Below are positions 35,771-45,388 of a DNA stretch of 64,000 nucleotides, one piece after another. How positions within the stretch are numbered: the stretch's first letter is position 1; each line of letters begins with the position of its first letter. The notes below the pieces were generated by a model that made no database searches, had not been told where the DNA came from, and saw nothing but the letters and a program-made list of their open reading frames with translations. Source of the DNA: Psychrobacillus sp. OK028 (lineage in GTDB: Bacteria > Bacillota > Bacilli > Bacillales_A > Planococcaceae); the NCBI RefSeq assembly GCF_900103605.1, contig NZ_FNHY01000008.1, positions 124,001-188,000 of the forward strand. Reading direction: 5' to 3'. A program made the translations under genes and the position numbers.

Positions 35771-36791
35771 GCAACTAGTTATAAATGATGTGACTCTCAG
35801 AGATGGTATGCATGCTATTAGTCATCAATACTCCAAAGAGCAAATTGCAGAGTTAACAAGATTACTAGATGATTCAGGCGTAGATATTATTGAAGCAACA
35901 CATGGCGATGGCTTGGGAGGTAGTTCCATTCAGTATGGCATCTCTAAAGAAACAGAAGATGACATCATACGTACAGCAGTTGAAAATGCTAAGAATGCTA
36001 AAGTAGGTGTCTTATTATTACCAGGTGTTGGTACGATTGAACACTTAGAAAATGCTCACCAGTTGGGTGCTCAGGTTGTGCGTGTGGCAACCCATTGTAC
36101 AGAGGCAGATGTCTCAGAACAACATATTAAAGCGGGAGTAAGACTAGGGATGGATACAGTAGGATTCTTGATGATGTCACATCGAACATCACCAGAAAAC
36201 TTACTCGAAGAAGCTAAAAAAATGGAATCTTATGGAGCGCAAACAATTTATGTTGTCGATTCAGCAGGTGCTTTAACGATGGATGATGTTAGGAGCCGAG
36301 TATCACTATTTAAACAACATCTTTCAACAAAAATTGGATTCCATGCACATAATAACCTTTCGCTAGGAGTTGCTAACTCAATAGTTGCTATTCAAGAAGG
36401 TGTAGATAGAATTGATGCAAGTCTGGCAGGCATGGGTGCGGGTGCAGGAAATGCTGCACTAGAGCAGTTAGTAGCAGTAATGAATAGAATGGGAATTTCA
36501 CATAATGTTGATTTATACAAAGTTATGGACGCAGCAGAAAATGTGATGAAGCCAATGATGGTTCGTCCAGTGCAAATCGATCGCTTGAGCTTAATGCTTG
36601 GTTATACCGGAGTTTACTCTAGCTTCTTATTATTTGCAGAACGAGCAGGTAAAGAGTATGGGGTAGATGCACGAGATATTTTAGTCAAAATTGCCGAAAT
36701 GAATGCAGTTGGTGGACAAGAGGATTGGATTATTGGGGTAGCGCAAGATTTAGCAAAGGAAAAACAAACTAAAAGGGGTATTGAGATTTAG
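35763..36791 (+). CDS. mhpE: 4-hydroxy-2-oxovalerate aldolase, MhpE/DmpG type
   Basis: 342-residue HMG-CoA-lyase-like class II aldolase that cleaves a 4-hydroxy-2-oxo acid to pyruvate and an aldehyde. The opening [16 protein letters not shown] holds the metal Asp and catalytic Arg/His region, and [15 protein letters not shown] supplies the metal histidines. The DmpG communication domain follows (~270-342). It shares an 8-nt overlap with mhpF. No hydratase (mhpD) or ring-cleavage genes are nearby, so the upstream pathway is unclear. Confidence 0.92.
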   Translation: MGKQLVINDVTLRDGMHAISHQYSKEQIAELTRLLDDSGVDIIEATHGDGLGGSSIQYGISKETEDDIIRTAVENAKNAKVGVLLLPGVGTIEHLENAHQLGAQVVRVATHCTEADVSEQHIKAGVRLGMDTVGFLMMSHRTSPENLLEEAKKMESYGAQTIYVVDSAGALTMDDVRSRVSLFKQHLSTKIGFHAHNNLSLGVANSIVAIQEGVDRIDASLAGMGAGAGNAALEQLVAVMNRMGISHNVDLYKVMDAAENVMKPMMVRPVQIDRLSLMLGYTGVYSSFLLFAERAGKEYGVDARDILVKIAEMNAVGGQEDWIIGVAQDLAKEKQTKRGIEI

Positions 36792-36859
36792 TCTCGCGAA
36801 CTAAAAATGATGAAGAAATCCAAGGGGACAGAAAAACGTCATTGAATTATCGAGAAAAG

Positions 36860-36891
36860 AGAGGTTGGTCGAGATGTCACGACCAACCTCT
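36860..36891. repeat. Inverted repeat after mhpE
   Basis: AGAGGTTGGTCG and CGACCAACCTCT form a perfect 12-bp stem with an 8-nt loop. No T-run follows, so it may be a weak terminator or an mRNA 3' stabiliser. The rest of the 324-bp gap to 37115 is AT-rich with no other clear feature. Confidence 0.6.
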
Positions 36892-37115
36892 TAAAGATCA
36901 ATCGGTAAAACTATAGCAATGCTTCTGTTCAAAGCCTACTGAACTTAAAGAAACGAATGTTTTTTTACCGGGTTTTTCTTTTTTAAGAACCTTCATATAC
37001 TTTATATAAGGAATTATTTTTCAGTTTTTATTTGTAGTCATGGTGATGTTTGTCTAGTTTGTTTACAGTCCTTTTGCATTTACTAATAGTAGTGCAAGAA
37101 GGAGGTGAATTAACC

Positions 37116-37469
37116 ATGAATCCACATCATCAACCTAGTTCCTGTCATTCCTGTCAAAAAACGCAGTGGCAACAACCAGCTGCTCAACCAATTGTTTGTC
37201 CCCCGCAATACCGAGTGCGTGATTCATTCCTACCAAGAATGCAGCCTGTTATCCATCCAATTGTAAACGTGAATAGAGAACATATCGTAAATGTCCCTCA
37301 GCACTTTTACACGGTGACAAACCAAAATGTAATGGCACCCGGAAGTCAGCAGGCATTTCCTATGCAGCAAGGAATGTTTCCACAACAATCATTTGGTCAA
37401 CCATTTGGACAACAGTTTGGGCAACAACCATACGGACAGCAACAGTTTTTTCCAGGTATGAACAGATAA
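37116..37469 (+). CDS. CotD-like spore coat protein with Q/F/G tail
   Basis: 117 residues. The middle (FLPRMQPVIHPIVNVNREHIVNVPQHFYTVTNQNV) follows the His/Val/Asn pattern of B. subtilis CotD, an inner-coat protein made late in the mother cell. Cys residues near the N-terminus (CHSC) could crosslink. The last ~35 residues are a Gln/Phe/Gly/Pro repeat (FGQ, QQ, FPG) not found in B. subtilis CotD and similar to the repeats of the gene at 148-645. The ATG at 37116 is set by AGGAGGTGA; the frame to 37050 lacks a ribosome site. Confidence 0.75.
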   Translation: MNPHHQPSSCHSCQKTQWQQPAAQPIVCPPQYRVRDSFLPRMQPVIHPIVNVNREHIVNVPQHFYTVTNQNVMAPGSQQAFPMQQGMFPQQSFGQPFGQQFGQQPYGQQQFFPGMNR

Positions 37470-37509
37470 TTCATCGATATTGTAGTTTTGCGTAATATAG
37501 AAAACATGA

Positions 37510-37549
37510 GCAAATGCCTTTCACATAAAAAGAGCATTTGCTTTTTTAT
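37510..37549 (+). terminator. Intrinsic terminator of cotD-like gene
   Basis: AGCAAATGC and GCATTTGCT form a 9-bp stem followed by T6. Confidence 0.8.
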
Positions 37550-37596
37550 TATAATTTATTTTTAAAAAAACGGATTCATCTAAGTATTTATACATA

Positions 37597-37625
37597 TTGT
37601 AATTTTCAGTATATTTTGATAAAAT
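37597..37625 (+). promoter_or_regulatory. dpp promoter overlapped by CodY-like box
   Basis: TTGTAA, a 17-bp spacer and TAAAAT form a likely promoter 54 nt before dppA. AATTTTCAGTATATT at 37601-37615 matches the CodY consensus at 13 of 15 positions and overlaps the -35. B. subtilis dpp is a known CodY target. Confidence 0.65.
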
Positions 37626-37678
37626 CTATTTTATTTCGATATTCAAAATATAATGATAGATGAACATGGGGGAGTAAG

Positions 37679-38503
37679 ATGAAACTATTTTTATCGGTCG
37701 ATATGGAAGGTATTACCGGGTTACCAGATTATACGTTTGTAGAGTCGAACAAGCATAATTATGAACGGGCGAGACGTATAATGACGCAAGAAGCTAATGC
37801 TATTGTAGAAGGTGCTTTATCAAAAGGAGTAAATGAAGTATTGGTCAACGACAGCCATTCTAAGATGAATAATCTACTCGTAGAAGAATTGCATCCAGAT
37901 GCTTCTTTAATCACAGGGGATTTTAAGCCCTATTCTATGGTGCATGCATTAGATGAAACGTATTTAGGAGCAGTATTTGCTGGGTATCATTCCCGCGCTG
38001 GACAACCGGGTGTGATGAGTCACTCGATGATTTTTGGGGTTCGTAATATGTACATAAACGATGTGGAGATAGGAGAGCTCGGTTTAAATGCTTTTGTAGC
38101 TGGACATTATGGCGTGCCTGTAATTATGGTGGCAGGAGATGACGGTGCTTGTAGAGAAGCAGAAGCTCTGCTACCGGGTGTGGTTACTGCAGTGGTGAAA
38201 GAATCTATTTCTCGATCAGCTGTAAAAACGTTACATCCTCTAAAATCACAGGCTTTGCTTAAAGAGAAAGTAGTCGAGGCAATCGAAAAAAGGGATCAAA
38301 TTAAGCCTCTGACACCACCTGATAAGCCGGTATTACGAATTGAATTTGTGAACTATGGTCAAGCAGAGTGGGCAGCTTTAATGCCGGGTTGTGAAATTAT
38401 TGAAGGAACTACAATGGTTGAATTTAAAGCGAAAGATATTTTAGAGGCGTATCGAGCGATGCTTGTTATGGTGGAATTAGCGTTACAAGCTAAATTCTGT
38501 TAA
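37679..38503 (+). CDS. dppA: D-aminopeptidase DppA
   Basis: 274-residue zinc D-aminopeptidase that cuts D-amino-acid dipeptides such as D-Ala-D-Ala. The zinc-site opening SVDMEGITGLPD, VNDSHSKMNNLL and GYHSRAGQPGVMSHSM are all characteristic. The ATG follows GGGGGAG. First gene of the dppABCDE unit; 12 nt separate it from dppB. Confidence 0.94.
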   Translation: MKLFLSVDMEGITGLPDYTFVESNKHNYERARRIMTQEANAIVEGALSKGVNEVLVNDSHSKMNNLLVEELHPDASLITGDFKPYSMVHALDETYLGAVFAGYHSRAGQPGVMSHSMIFGVRNMYINDVEIGELGLNAFVAGHYGVPVIMVAGDDGACREAEALLPGVVTAVVKESISRSAVKTLHPLKSQALLKEKVVEAIEKRDQIKPLTPPDKPVLRIEFVNYGQAEWAALMPGCEIIEGTTMVEFKAKDILEAYRAMLVMVELALQAKFC

Positions 38504-38515
38504 GGGGGCTTTTGA

Positions 38516-39451
38516 GTGGGGAAATATATTGTAAAGCGTTTTATCATGATGATTGCCACGATTCTAATCATCGCTACTTTAACTTTCGTGTTGATGCACT
38601 TAATACCAGGCTCTCCATTTGAAGGTGAACGAACGACTAATCCTACTATTCAGGCAAACTTAGAAAAGTTTTATAAATTAGACGAACCCCTTCATGTTCA
38701 GTACTTAAGTTATTTAAAATCTATCGTGACATTTGATTTTGGACCATCGATTAAGAAGCCAAATGAATCTGTAAATGAACTGTTGGCAAGGGGATTCCCG
38801 ATTTCGTTTGAACTTGGGATGCTTACTATTTTAGTAGCTTTGCTATCAGGAATTATTTTAGGAACTATTGCTGCACTTAGGCACAATGGTCTAGTCGATT
38901 ATTTTGCAATGACATTTGCGGTTATTGGTATATCTGTTCCAAACTTTGTGTTGGCGACATTACTTATTCAACAACTTGCTGTGACCTGGGACTTGCTTCC
39001 GGCGGCAACGTGGTCTAGTCCGTTACATATGATATTGCCAATAATAGCCCTTGCGACGGGACCTACCGCTATAATTGCTCGTTTAACTAGATCTAGTATG
39101 CTAGAGGTTCTAACCCAAGATTATATTAAAATGGCTCGAGCAAAAGGATTATCCCCTGTAAGAATAATTGTTCGCCATGCATTAAGAAATGCGCTTATGC
39201 CAGTAGTGACAATTCTAGGAACAATGCTTGCTGGAATTCTAACAGGAACATTTGTAATCGAGCGGATTTTCGCGATTCCAGGCATGGGAAAATATTTCGT
39301 AGAGAGTATTAATAATCGAGATTATCCAGTAATTATGGGGACAACTGTGTTTTATAGTTCATTCCTAGTGTTCATGCTTTTCATTGTAGATATCGTCTAC
39401 GGACTACTAGACCCACGTATAAAATTACATCGTAAGGAGGGGGATGCATAA
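38516..39451 (+). CDS. dppB: Dipeptide ABC transporter permease DppB
   Basis: 311-residue permease with six membrane helices; the N-terminal anchor is typical of DppB (IVKRFIMMIATILIIATLTFVLMHLIPGSPF). The coupling EAA-loop is ARAKGLSPVRIIVRHALRNALMP. GTG start with AAGGGGG. Its stop overlaps the dppC start by 1 nt. Confidence 0.94.
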   Translation: MGKYIVKRFIMMIATILIIATLTFVLMHLIPGSPFEGERTTNPTIQANLEKFYKLDEPLHVQYLSYLKSIVTFDFGPSIKKPNESVNELLARGFPISFELGMLTILVALLSGIILGTIAALRHNGLVDYFAMTFAVIGISVPNFVLATLLIQQLAVTWDLLPAATWSSPLHMILPIIALATGPTAIIARLTRSSMLEVLTQDYIKMARAKGLSPVRIIVRHALRNALMPVVTILGTMLAGILTGTFVIERIFAIPGMGKYFVESINNRDYPVIMGTTVFYSSFLVFMLFIVDIVYGLLDPRIKLHRKEGDA

Positions 39452-40398
39452 TGACAAATTCACAAGAAGTAGTATCCCCGCAGCATGTAAAAGATGAATG
39501 GTTTAGACCTCTTCCGAAAGAACAGGGAAAGGCAGAGGCTGTTGTAAGACCTTCTTTGTCTTATTGGAAAGACGCTTGGCGTCGTTTACGAAAAAATAAA
39601 TTGGCCATGGGCGGATTGATCTTTCTTATTTTATTGATGCTCTTCGCTATATTTGGACCTATTTTTTCTCCTTATTCTGTTACGGCTACCGATTACCCTA
39701 GTCAAAACCAGCCACCATCCGCTACTCACTGGTTTGGTACAGATGAGGCAGGAAGAGACGTATTTACAAGAACGTGGTATGGTGCCCGTATTTCCATATT
39801 TGTTGGAGTAATGGCCGCGCTTATTGATTTCTTTATTGGAATTATTTACGGCGGAATAAGTGGTTACAAAGGTGGGCGCACAGATTCCATCATGATGCGT
39901 ATAGTAGAAGTACTTTACGGATTACCCCACTTGTTAGTAGTGATTTTGTTAATGGTAATTATGGGAGCAAGTTTAACGACCATCATCGTAGCACTTACAG
40001 TGACTGGATGGGTAGGGATGGCTCGAATTGTTCGGGGACAGGTATTACAGATTAAAAACTATGAGTTCGTAACAGCCTCCAAGTCGTTTGGTGCCAAAAG
40101 CTCTAGAATTATTCGAAAGAATTTATTACCTAATACGATGGGACCTATTATAGTACAAATGACGCTAACAGTTCCAAGTGCTATTTTTGCTGAAGCATTT
40201 CTAAGCTTTTTGGGATTAGGGATAGCAGCTCCATTTGCAAGCTGGGGTGTAATGGCAAATGATGCGCTTCCTGTTATTTTATCAGGTCATTGGTGGCGCT
40301 TATTCTTCCCTGCATTGTTTATATCTTTAACGATGTTTGCGTTTAATGTGCTAGGGGATGGACTGCAGGATGCGCTAGATCCGAAGCTTAGGAGGTAG
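39451..40398 (+). CDS. dppC: Dipeptide ABC transporter permease DppC
   Basis: 315-residue partner permease. A ~45-residue cytoplasmic N-terminus precedes the first helix (KNKLAMGGLIFLILLMLFAIFGP). HWFGTDEAGRDVFTRTWYGAR and the EAA-loop VTASKSFGAKSSRIIRKNLLPNT are family-typical. Translationally coupled to dppB. Confidence 0.94.
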   Translation: MTNSQEVVSPQHVKDEWFRPLPKEQGKAEAVVRPSLSYWKDAWRRLRKNKLAMGGLIFLILLMLFAIFGPIFSPYSVTATDYPSQNQPPSATHWFGTDEAGRDVFTRTWYGARISIFVGVMAALIDFFIGIIYGGISGYKGGRTDSIMMRIVEVLYGLPHLLVVILLMVIMGASLTTIIVALTVTGWVGMARIVRGQVLQIKNYEFVTASKSFGAKSSRIIRKNLLPNTMGPIIVQMTLTVPSAIFAEAFLSFLGLGIAAPFASWGVMANDALPVILSGHWWRLFFPALFISLTMFAFNVLGDGLQDALDPKLRR

Positions 40399-40403
40399 AT
40401 AGG

Positions 40404-41432
40404 ATGAATGGCAGGAAACAAAAGAAGGTCAGTTCACATGTAAAAGTGCTACAGGTAGATAATCTTCAAGTTTCTTTTCGGACGTATGGTGGAGAGGTTG
40501 AAGCTGTTAGAGGTGTTAGTTTCGATTTATATCAAGGGGAAACTCTTGCAATAGTAGGTGAATCAGGGTGTGGAAAAAGCGTTACATCTAATGCCATTAT
40601 GGGTTTAATACCACAGCCTGCCGGCATTATTAAGAATGGTAGTGTTGTTTTTAAAGGGAAAGAGTTGACGGGTATGACGAAGCCGCAACTGCGGAAAATT
40701 CAAGGTGTCGACATATCAATGATTTTCCAAGATCCGATGACCGCTCTAAACCCTACGCTCACGATTGGGGAGCAATTAACGGAAGGACTAAGAACACATA
40801 AAAAAGTAAGCAAACAAGAAGCGAAGCAAAAAGCGATAGAGATGTTAGCACTTGTAGGAATACCAAACCCTACAGAGCGTTTAAAGCAATTTCCGCACCA
40901 ATTTTCTGGAGGAATGCGACAACGGATTGTGATTGCCATTGCGCTCATTTGTGAACCTGAACTATTGATCGCAGATGAACCGACCACAGCGCTCGATGTA
41001 ACGATTCAAGCACAAATTTTAGAGCTCTTTGAGGAGATTCAGCAGAAAACCGATATATCGATTATATTGATTACTCATGATTTAGGAGTAGTTGCAAAAA
41101 TTGCTGATCGAATAGCGGTCATGTATGCCGGCAAAATTGTAGAAATCGGAGATAAGCGTGCCATTTTTTACACACCAGAGCATCCATATACGAAAGGGCT
41201 GTTAAATTCAGTTCCTCGTCTAGATTTAGTAGAGGAAGAGTTACAACCAATTGATGGAACACCACCCGATTTATTTTCGCCTCCGAAAGGATGTCCTTTC
41301 ACAGCGAGATGTCCGTATGCGATGGAAGTATGTGATCATGTATATCCTTTCACGACTACAATATCTGAATCGCATTCGGTTGACTGTTGGCTTCAAGATA
41401 AACGTGCAAAGGTATTACAAGAACAATCTTGA
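40404..41432 (+). CDS. dppD: Dipeptide ABC transporter ATPase DppD
   Basis: 342-residue ATPase. Walker A is GESGCGKS, the signature FSGGMRQR, Walker B LLIADEPT, and the H-loop THDLG. The C-terminal oligopeptide-transporter domain has four Cys in the pattern of an iron-sulfur-like site (CPFTARCPYAMEVCD...C). ATG with AGGAGGTAG. It pairs with YkfD, the second ATPase encoded 5 kb downstream. Confidence 0.94.
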   Translation: MNGRKQKKVSSHVKVLQVDNLQVSFRTYGGEVEAVRGVSFDLYQGETLAIVGESGCGKSVTSNAIMGLIPQPAGIIKNGSVVFKGKELTGMTKPQLRKIQGVDISMIFQDPMTALNPTLTIGEQLTEGLRTHKKVSKQEAKQKAIEMLALVGIPNPTERLKQFPHQFSGGMRQRIVIAIALICEPELLIADEPTTALDVTIQAQILELFEEIQQKTDISIILITHDLGVVAKIADRIAVMYAGKIVEIGDKRAIFYTPEHPYTKGLLNSVPRLDLVEEELQPIDGTPPDLFSPPKGCPFTARCPYAMEVCDHVYPFTTTISESHSVDCWLQDKRAKVLQEQS

Positions 41433-41487
41433 ATAGGATGAGCGCGCGTAAGTGCATTCACATATATATTACAAAGGGGGAACTAAG

Positions 41488-43140
41488 ATGAAGAAATGGT
41501 TATCATTATTTGTAGTAGCGTTATTTGTCCTTGTGTTAAGTGCTTGTACAGCCACGAAGGATGCTGGTGAAAAACCAGTAACTAATACAGGTAACGAAGG
41601 GGAAGAAAAGGAAACAGCAGCAGAACCGGAAACAGAAAAAGTACTAAAACTAAACAATGGAAATGAACCAACATCATTTGATCCATCTGTTGGCTTCGAT
41701 GCGGTTTCTTGGAATGCCTTGAACAACCTAATGGAAGGACTAGTGAGACTTTCAAAGGATCATTTGGCAGAACCTGCAACAGCTGAAAAAATTGATGTAT
41801 CAGAAGATGGTCTAACGTATACATTTACCATTCGCGACGATGCAAAATGGTCTAATGGGGAACCAGTATTAGCGAGTGATTTTGTTTATGGATGGTTGCA
41901 TATGTTAAATCCAGAAACAGCTTCTCCTGCTGCATTTTTAGCGTACTTCATAGATGGAGCAGAAGCCTATAACAGTGGAGAAGGCGCAGCTGAGGATGTT
42001 GCTATTAAGGCATTGGAGGAAAAAGTATTCGAAGTGAAGTTGAATACTCCTACAGAAGCATTCTTGAATATCATTACAAATCCAAGTTTCTTCCCAGTCA
42101 ATGAGAAAGTAGCAACAGAAAATGCGACTTGGTATACAGAAGCAGATACATTTGTAGGGAATGGTCCGTTTAAGTTAGCTGCATGGGAACATGATGTAAG
42201 CTTTACATTTGAGAAAAATGAAAATTATTGGGATGCAGACACTGTAGGGCTAGATAAAGTAGAATGGGCTATGGTAGACGATTCGAATACCGAATACCAA
42301 ATGTACGAAACAGGGGAGCTAGATGTATCAGGAGTACCATCGGAGTTGGCTGATCAGTTAATGGACTCTCCAGAACTAAAAAATGAAGACCAAGCAGGAT
42401 TATATTTCTATCGTTTCAATGTTTCACAAGAGCCTTTCACAAATAAAAAAATACGCCAAGCCTTTGGTATAGCGGTTGATCAACAAGAAATAGTAGAATT
42501 TGTAACGAAGAATGGTGAAAAACCAGCAGAAGGCTTTGTGCCTTACGGATTTGTAGGGCCGGATGGAAAAGAATTTAGAGAAACTGCAGGCAAACTTGTA
42601 GAGTTCGATGCAGAAAAAGCAAAAACACTTTTGGCTGAAGGTATGGCTGAAGAGGGTTATACGGAGTTACCTGAAGTAACATTAACTTATTCAACAAGCG
42701 ATACTCATAAGAAAATCGCGGAAGCACTGCAAAGCAAATTTAAAGAAGTATTAGGAGTAGACGTAACACTACAAAATGTGGAAGCAAGTGTGTTTGCGAC
42801 CGAGCAAAAAGAGTTTAAGTATCAATTGTCTCGTTCTTCCTTCTTATTTGACTACGCAGATCCAGTGAATGCATTAGAAAGCTTTATCACAGGTTCTTCC
42901 ATGAACCGTACAACATGGTCTAATGCAGAGTTTGATAAGCTAATTGCCGATATTAAGAAGGAAACGGACGAAGTAAAACGTTGGCAAATGCTTATCCAAG
43001 CAGACGCATTATTAATGGATGAAATGCCAATTTTCCCAGTTCACTATTACAACCAAGTAACACTTGAAAAACCAACAGTCTCAGGAATCGTAAGACATCC
43101 AGTTGGCTACATGGACTTAAAATGGGCTAATATTGAATAA
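41488..43140 (+). CDS. dppE: Dipeptide-binding lipoprotein DppE
   Basis: 550-residue extracellular solute-binding protein anchored by a lipid. The signal peptide ends in the lipobox LSAC (Cys18 or so: VLVLSACTATKDAG), followed by an acidic Glu/Thr linker. The OppA-type body includes NNGNEPTSFDPSVGFDA and VGNGPFKLAAWEHD. It delivers dipeptides or murein peptides to DppBCD. The ATG at 41488 has AAAGGGGG upstream; the frame to 41452 lacks one. Confidence 0.93.
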   Translation: MKKWLSLFVVALFVLVLSACTATKDAGEKPVTNTGNEGEEKETAAEPETEKVLKLNNGNEPTSFDPSVGFDAVSWNALNNLMEGLVRLSKDHLAEPATAEKIDVSEDGLTYTFTIRDDAKWSNGEPVLASDFVYGWLHMLNPETASPAAFLAYFIDGAEAYNSGEGAAEDVAIKALEEKVFEVKLNTPTEAFLNIITNPSFFPVNEKVATENATWYTEADTFVGNGPFKLAAWEHDVSFTFEKNENYWDADTVGLDKVEWAMVDDSNTEYQMYETGELDVSGVPSELADQLMDSPELKNEDQAGLYFYRFNVSQEPFTNKKIRQAFGIAVDQQEIVEFVTKNGEKPAEGFVPYGFVGPDGKEFRETAGKLVEFDAEKAKTLLAEGMAEEGYTELPEVTLTYSTSDTHKKIAEALQSKFKEVLGVDVTLQNVEASVFATEQKEFKYQLSRSSFLFDYADPVNALESFITGSSMNRTTWSNAEFDKLIADIKKETDEVKRWQMLIQADALLMDEMPIFPVHYYNQVTLEKPTVSGIVRHPVGYMDLKWANIE

Positions 43141-43285
43141 AAGCGCAAGCGCCTAAGTAAGCCCCGACAAGCGCTGGAAGTATTTCACGTAAAGGCGTCT
43201 TTTGCCTTTGCTGAAATACTGAAGCGACTCGAGGGGCTAGGCGCTGAAGCTGGATAAGAATAAAAGCGCAAGCGCCTAAGTAAGT
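43139..43285 (-). repeat. Interspersed repeat, family A (inverted copy plus partial)
   Basis: This is the reverse complement of the element at 53875-53990: AAAAGCGCAAGCGCC...AGCCCCGACAAGCGCTGG...GCGACTCGAGGGGCTAGGCGCTG. Its first 24 nt recur at 43261-43285 as a second partial end. The element has paired ends and inner inverted repeats (AAAGGCGTC/...GCCTTT), with no ORF. It splits the otherwise contiguous dpp and ykf genes. Confidence 0.8.
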
Positions 43286-43358
43286 GATTATAGAAAGGTC
43301 GCGGTGCCTCCTTTGGTGCCGCCCTTTTCTTACATAGAATACAAAGGAGAAATAACAG

Positions 43359-44282
43359 ATGAAAATTCGCCCGAAACGATTGCAAAAAGGAGATACTATT
43401 GGAATTATTGCTCCCTCCAGTCCACCAAATTTAGATAACTTAAAGCGTTCGTTTGCCTTCTTAGAGGAGTTGGGTTTATCTTATCAGCTTGGAAAAAGTG
43501 TAGAAAATGTACATGGTTATTTAGCTGGTACTGATGAGGAACGTTTAGAAGATTTACACGAGATGTTCGCTAATCCCAATATCGCAGGAATTATTTGTGC
43601 AGGTGGTGGTTATGGTTCTGCGCGTTATACAGATCAAATCGATTTTCAATTAATGCATGAAAATCCAAAAGTTTTTTGGGGCTACTCGGATATAACCTTT
43701 CTGCATACCGGGATGAACTTATACTCGGACATCGTTACCTTCCATGGACCAATGTTAGCCTCGGATGTGGGTAAAGATACGTTTTCCGAGCTATCTAAAA
43801 AAATGTTTCAACAGTTGTTTAATCCGATGGAGCTATATTATACCGAAGCAATATCTCCATTGACCCAAGTCTCTCCAGGCATTGTAAGAGGAGAACTTAC
43901 AGGAGGTAATCTATCCCTTCTTGCTAATGGTGTAGGTACGAAGTACGAGGTAGACACGAAAGGAAAACTACTTTTCATAGAAGATGTGGGAGAGGAGCCT
44001 TATAAAGTCGACGGTATGCTTAACCAACTACGTCAAGCTGGTATTTTAGATGCGGCAGCTGGTTTTGTGATCGGAGATTTTAGTGACGCTGAACCGAAAA
44101 AAAGACCAGTTACTTTGTCTTTAGATGAAGTGTTTGATCACTATATTGGTAAATTAGGAAAACCTGCGGTGAAAGGATTTAAAATCGGGCATTGTGAGCC
44201 TCACTTTGCAGTACCACTTGGGATAGAAGCAGAACTAGATGCGAATAACTTGTCTTTAACCATATTACCTGGAGTGGAATAG
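43359..44282 (+). CDS. ykfA: LD-carboxypeptidase (YkfA/LdcA)
   Basis: 307-residue serine peptidase of family S66 that removes the terminal D-amino acid from murein tetrapeptides. The nucleophile Ser lies in FWGYSDITFLH, and later catalytic residues sit near RGELTGGNLSLL and GHCEPHFAVPLG. The opening GDTIGIIAPSSP is typical. ATG with AAAGGAGA. First of the ykfABCD murein-peptide recycling genes. Confidence 0.92.
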   Translation: MKIRPKRLQKGDTIGIIAPSSPPNLDNLKRSFAFLEELGLSYQLGKSVENVHGYLAGTDEERLEDLHEMFANPNIAGIICAGGGYGSARYTDQIDFQLMHENPKVFWGYSDITFLHTGMNLYSDIVTFHGPMLASDVGKDTFSELSKKMFQQLFNPMELYYTEAISPLTQVSPGIVRGELTGGNLSLLANGVGTKYEVDTKGKLLFIEDVGEEPYKVDGMLNQLRQAGILDAAAGFVIGDFSDAEPKKRPVTLSLDEVFDHYIGKLGKPAVKGFKIGHCEPHFAVPLGIEAELDANNLSLTILPGVE

Positions 44283-44294
44283 GGGGAGCGAAGC

Positions 44295-45377
44295 TTGTAT
44301 ATAAAATCGATTGAAACTGTTGATGTGGCGATTCCACTGACTAAACCATTTAAAACTGCTTTGCGAACGGTAACAACGGCTTACTCGGTGTATGTGACTA
44401 TTACGACAAGTAATGGAATAGTTGGTTATGGAGAAGCGCCACCAACCCATGTAATTACTGGAGAGTCGATGGATAGTATACGCTACGCCATTAACGAAAT
44501 AATTGCTCCTCAGTTAATCGGTATGAATATTTTACAAAGTGAGCAGGTGTTTCAGAAACTAAACACGGTCTTAGTAAGAAATACGAGTGCTAAAGCGGCT
44601 GTAGACATGGCTATTCATGACATACTTGCTAAGTATGCTGGTGTTCCTTTATACCAATTTCTAGGAGGTTACCGGGATGCACTAGAAACCGATTTCACCG
44701 TTAGCGTGAATGACCCTACTGAGATGGCGGATGATGCGGAACGGTACATAAAGAATGGATTTAATGTTTTAAAGGTCAAGGTAGGGATTGGTGCTATAAA
44801 GGATGATATCGAACGTATCCGCGCTATTCGAGAACGTGTGGGAATGACACCAAAGCTCAGACTAGATGCTAACCAGGGGTGGAATGCAAAAGAGGCGGTA
44901 AAAGCAATTGGTTTAATGGAGGATGCAGGTCTATCCATCGAATTTGTAGAGCAGCCAGTATCTGCTTGGGATCTAGAAGGATTAAAATATGTTACGGATC
45001 GTACGCATACTCCAATTATGGCAGATGAAAGTGTTTTTTCAGTACACGATGCTATACGAGTTCTGAACATGCGAGCTGCTGATTTGATCAATATAAAACT
45101 AATGAAGTCAGCAGGTATTTATAACGCTCAAAAAATTAATACGTTTGCAGAGGCAAATGGCGTGAAATGTATGGTTGGCAGTATGATTGAAACAAAATTA
45201 GGTATCACGGTCGCTGCACATTTTGCAGCAAGTAAGGCAAATATTCGCTATTTCGACTTTGATGCACCATTAATGCTGGCAAATGATTTAATAGTCGGTG
45301 GTGTAATCTATGAAAAAAGTATTATGACATTTTCCAACGAACCAGGTTTAGGGATTGCACATGTGAATTTGGATTAG
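44295..45377 (+). CDS. ykfB: L-Ala-D/L-Glu epimerase YkfB
   Basis: 360-residue enolase-superfamily enzyme that epimerises the Glu of murein-derived L-Ala-D-Glu. The acid-base Lys pair is KVKVG near 162 and IKLMK near 267. Metal ligands appear in LRLDANQGW, EFVEQP and MADESV. TTG start with GGGGGAG upstream. The C-terminal NEPGLGI is normal for the family. Confidence 0.93.
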   Translation: MYIKSIETVDVAIPLTKPFKTALRTVTTAYSVYVTITTSNGIVGYGEAPPTHVITGESMDSIRYAINEIIAPQLIGMNILQSEQVFQKLNTVLVRNTSAKAAVDMAIHDILAKYAGVPLYQFLGGYRDALETDFTVSVNDPTEMADDAERYIKNGFNVLKVKVGIGAIKDDIERIRAIRERVGMTPKLRLDANQGWNAKEAVKAIGLMEDAGLSIEFVEQPVSAWDLEGLKYVTDRTHTPIMADESVFSVHDAIRVLNMRAADLINIKLMKSAGIYNAQKINTFAEANGVKCMVGSMIETKLGITVAAHFAASKANIRYFDFDAPLMLANDLIVGGVIYEKSIMTFSNEPGLGIAHVNLD

Positions 45378-45388
45378 GAGGCAAAAAG

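Noticed and set aside
36860-36891. 12-bp hairpin after mhpE as an intrinsic terminator
   Set aside because: The stem is perfect, but no T-run follows on either strand within the expected distance, so I listed it as an inverted repeat only.
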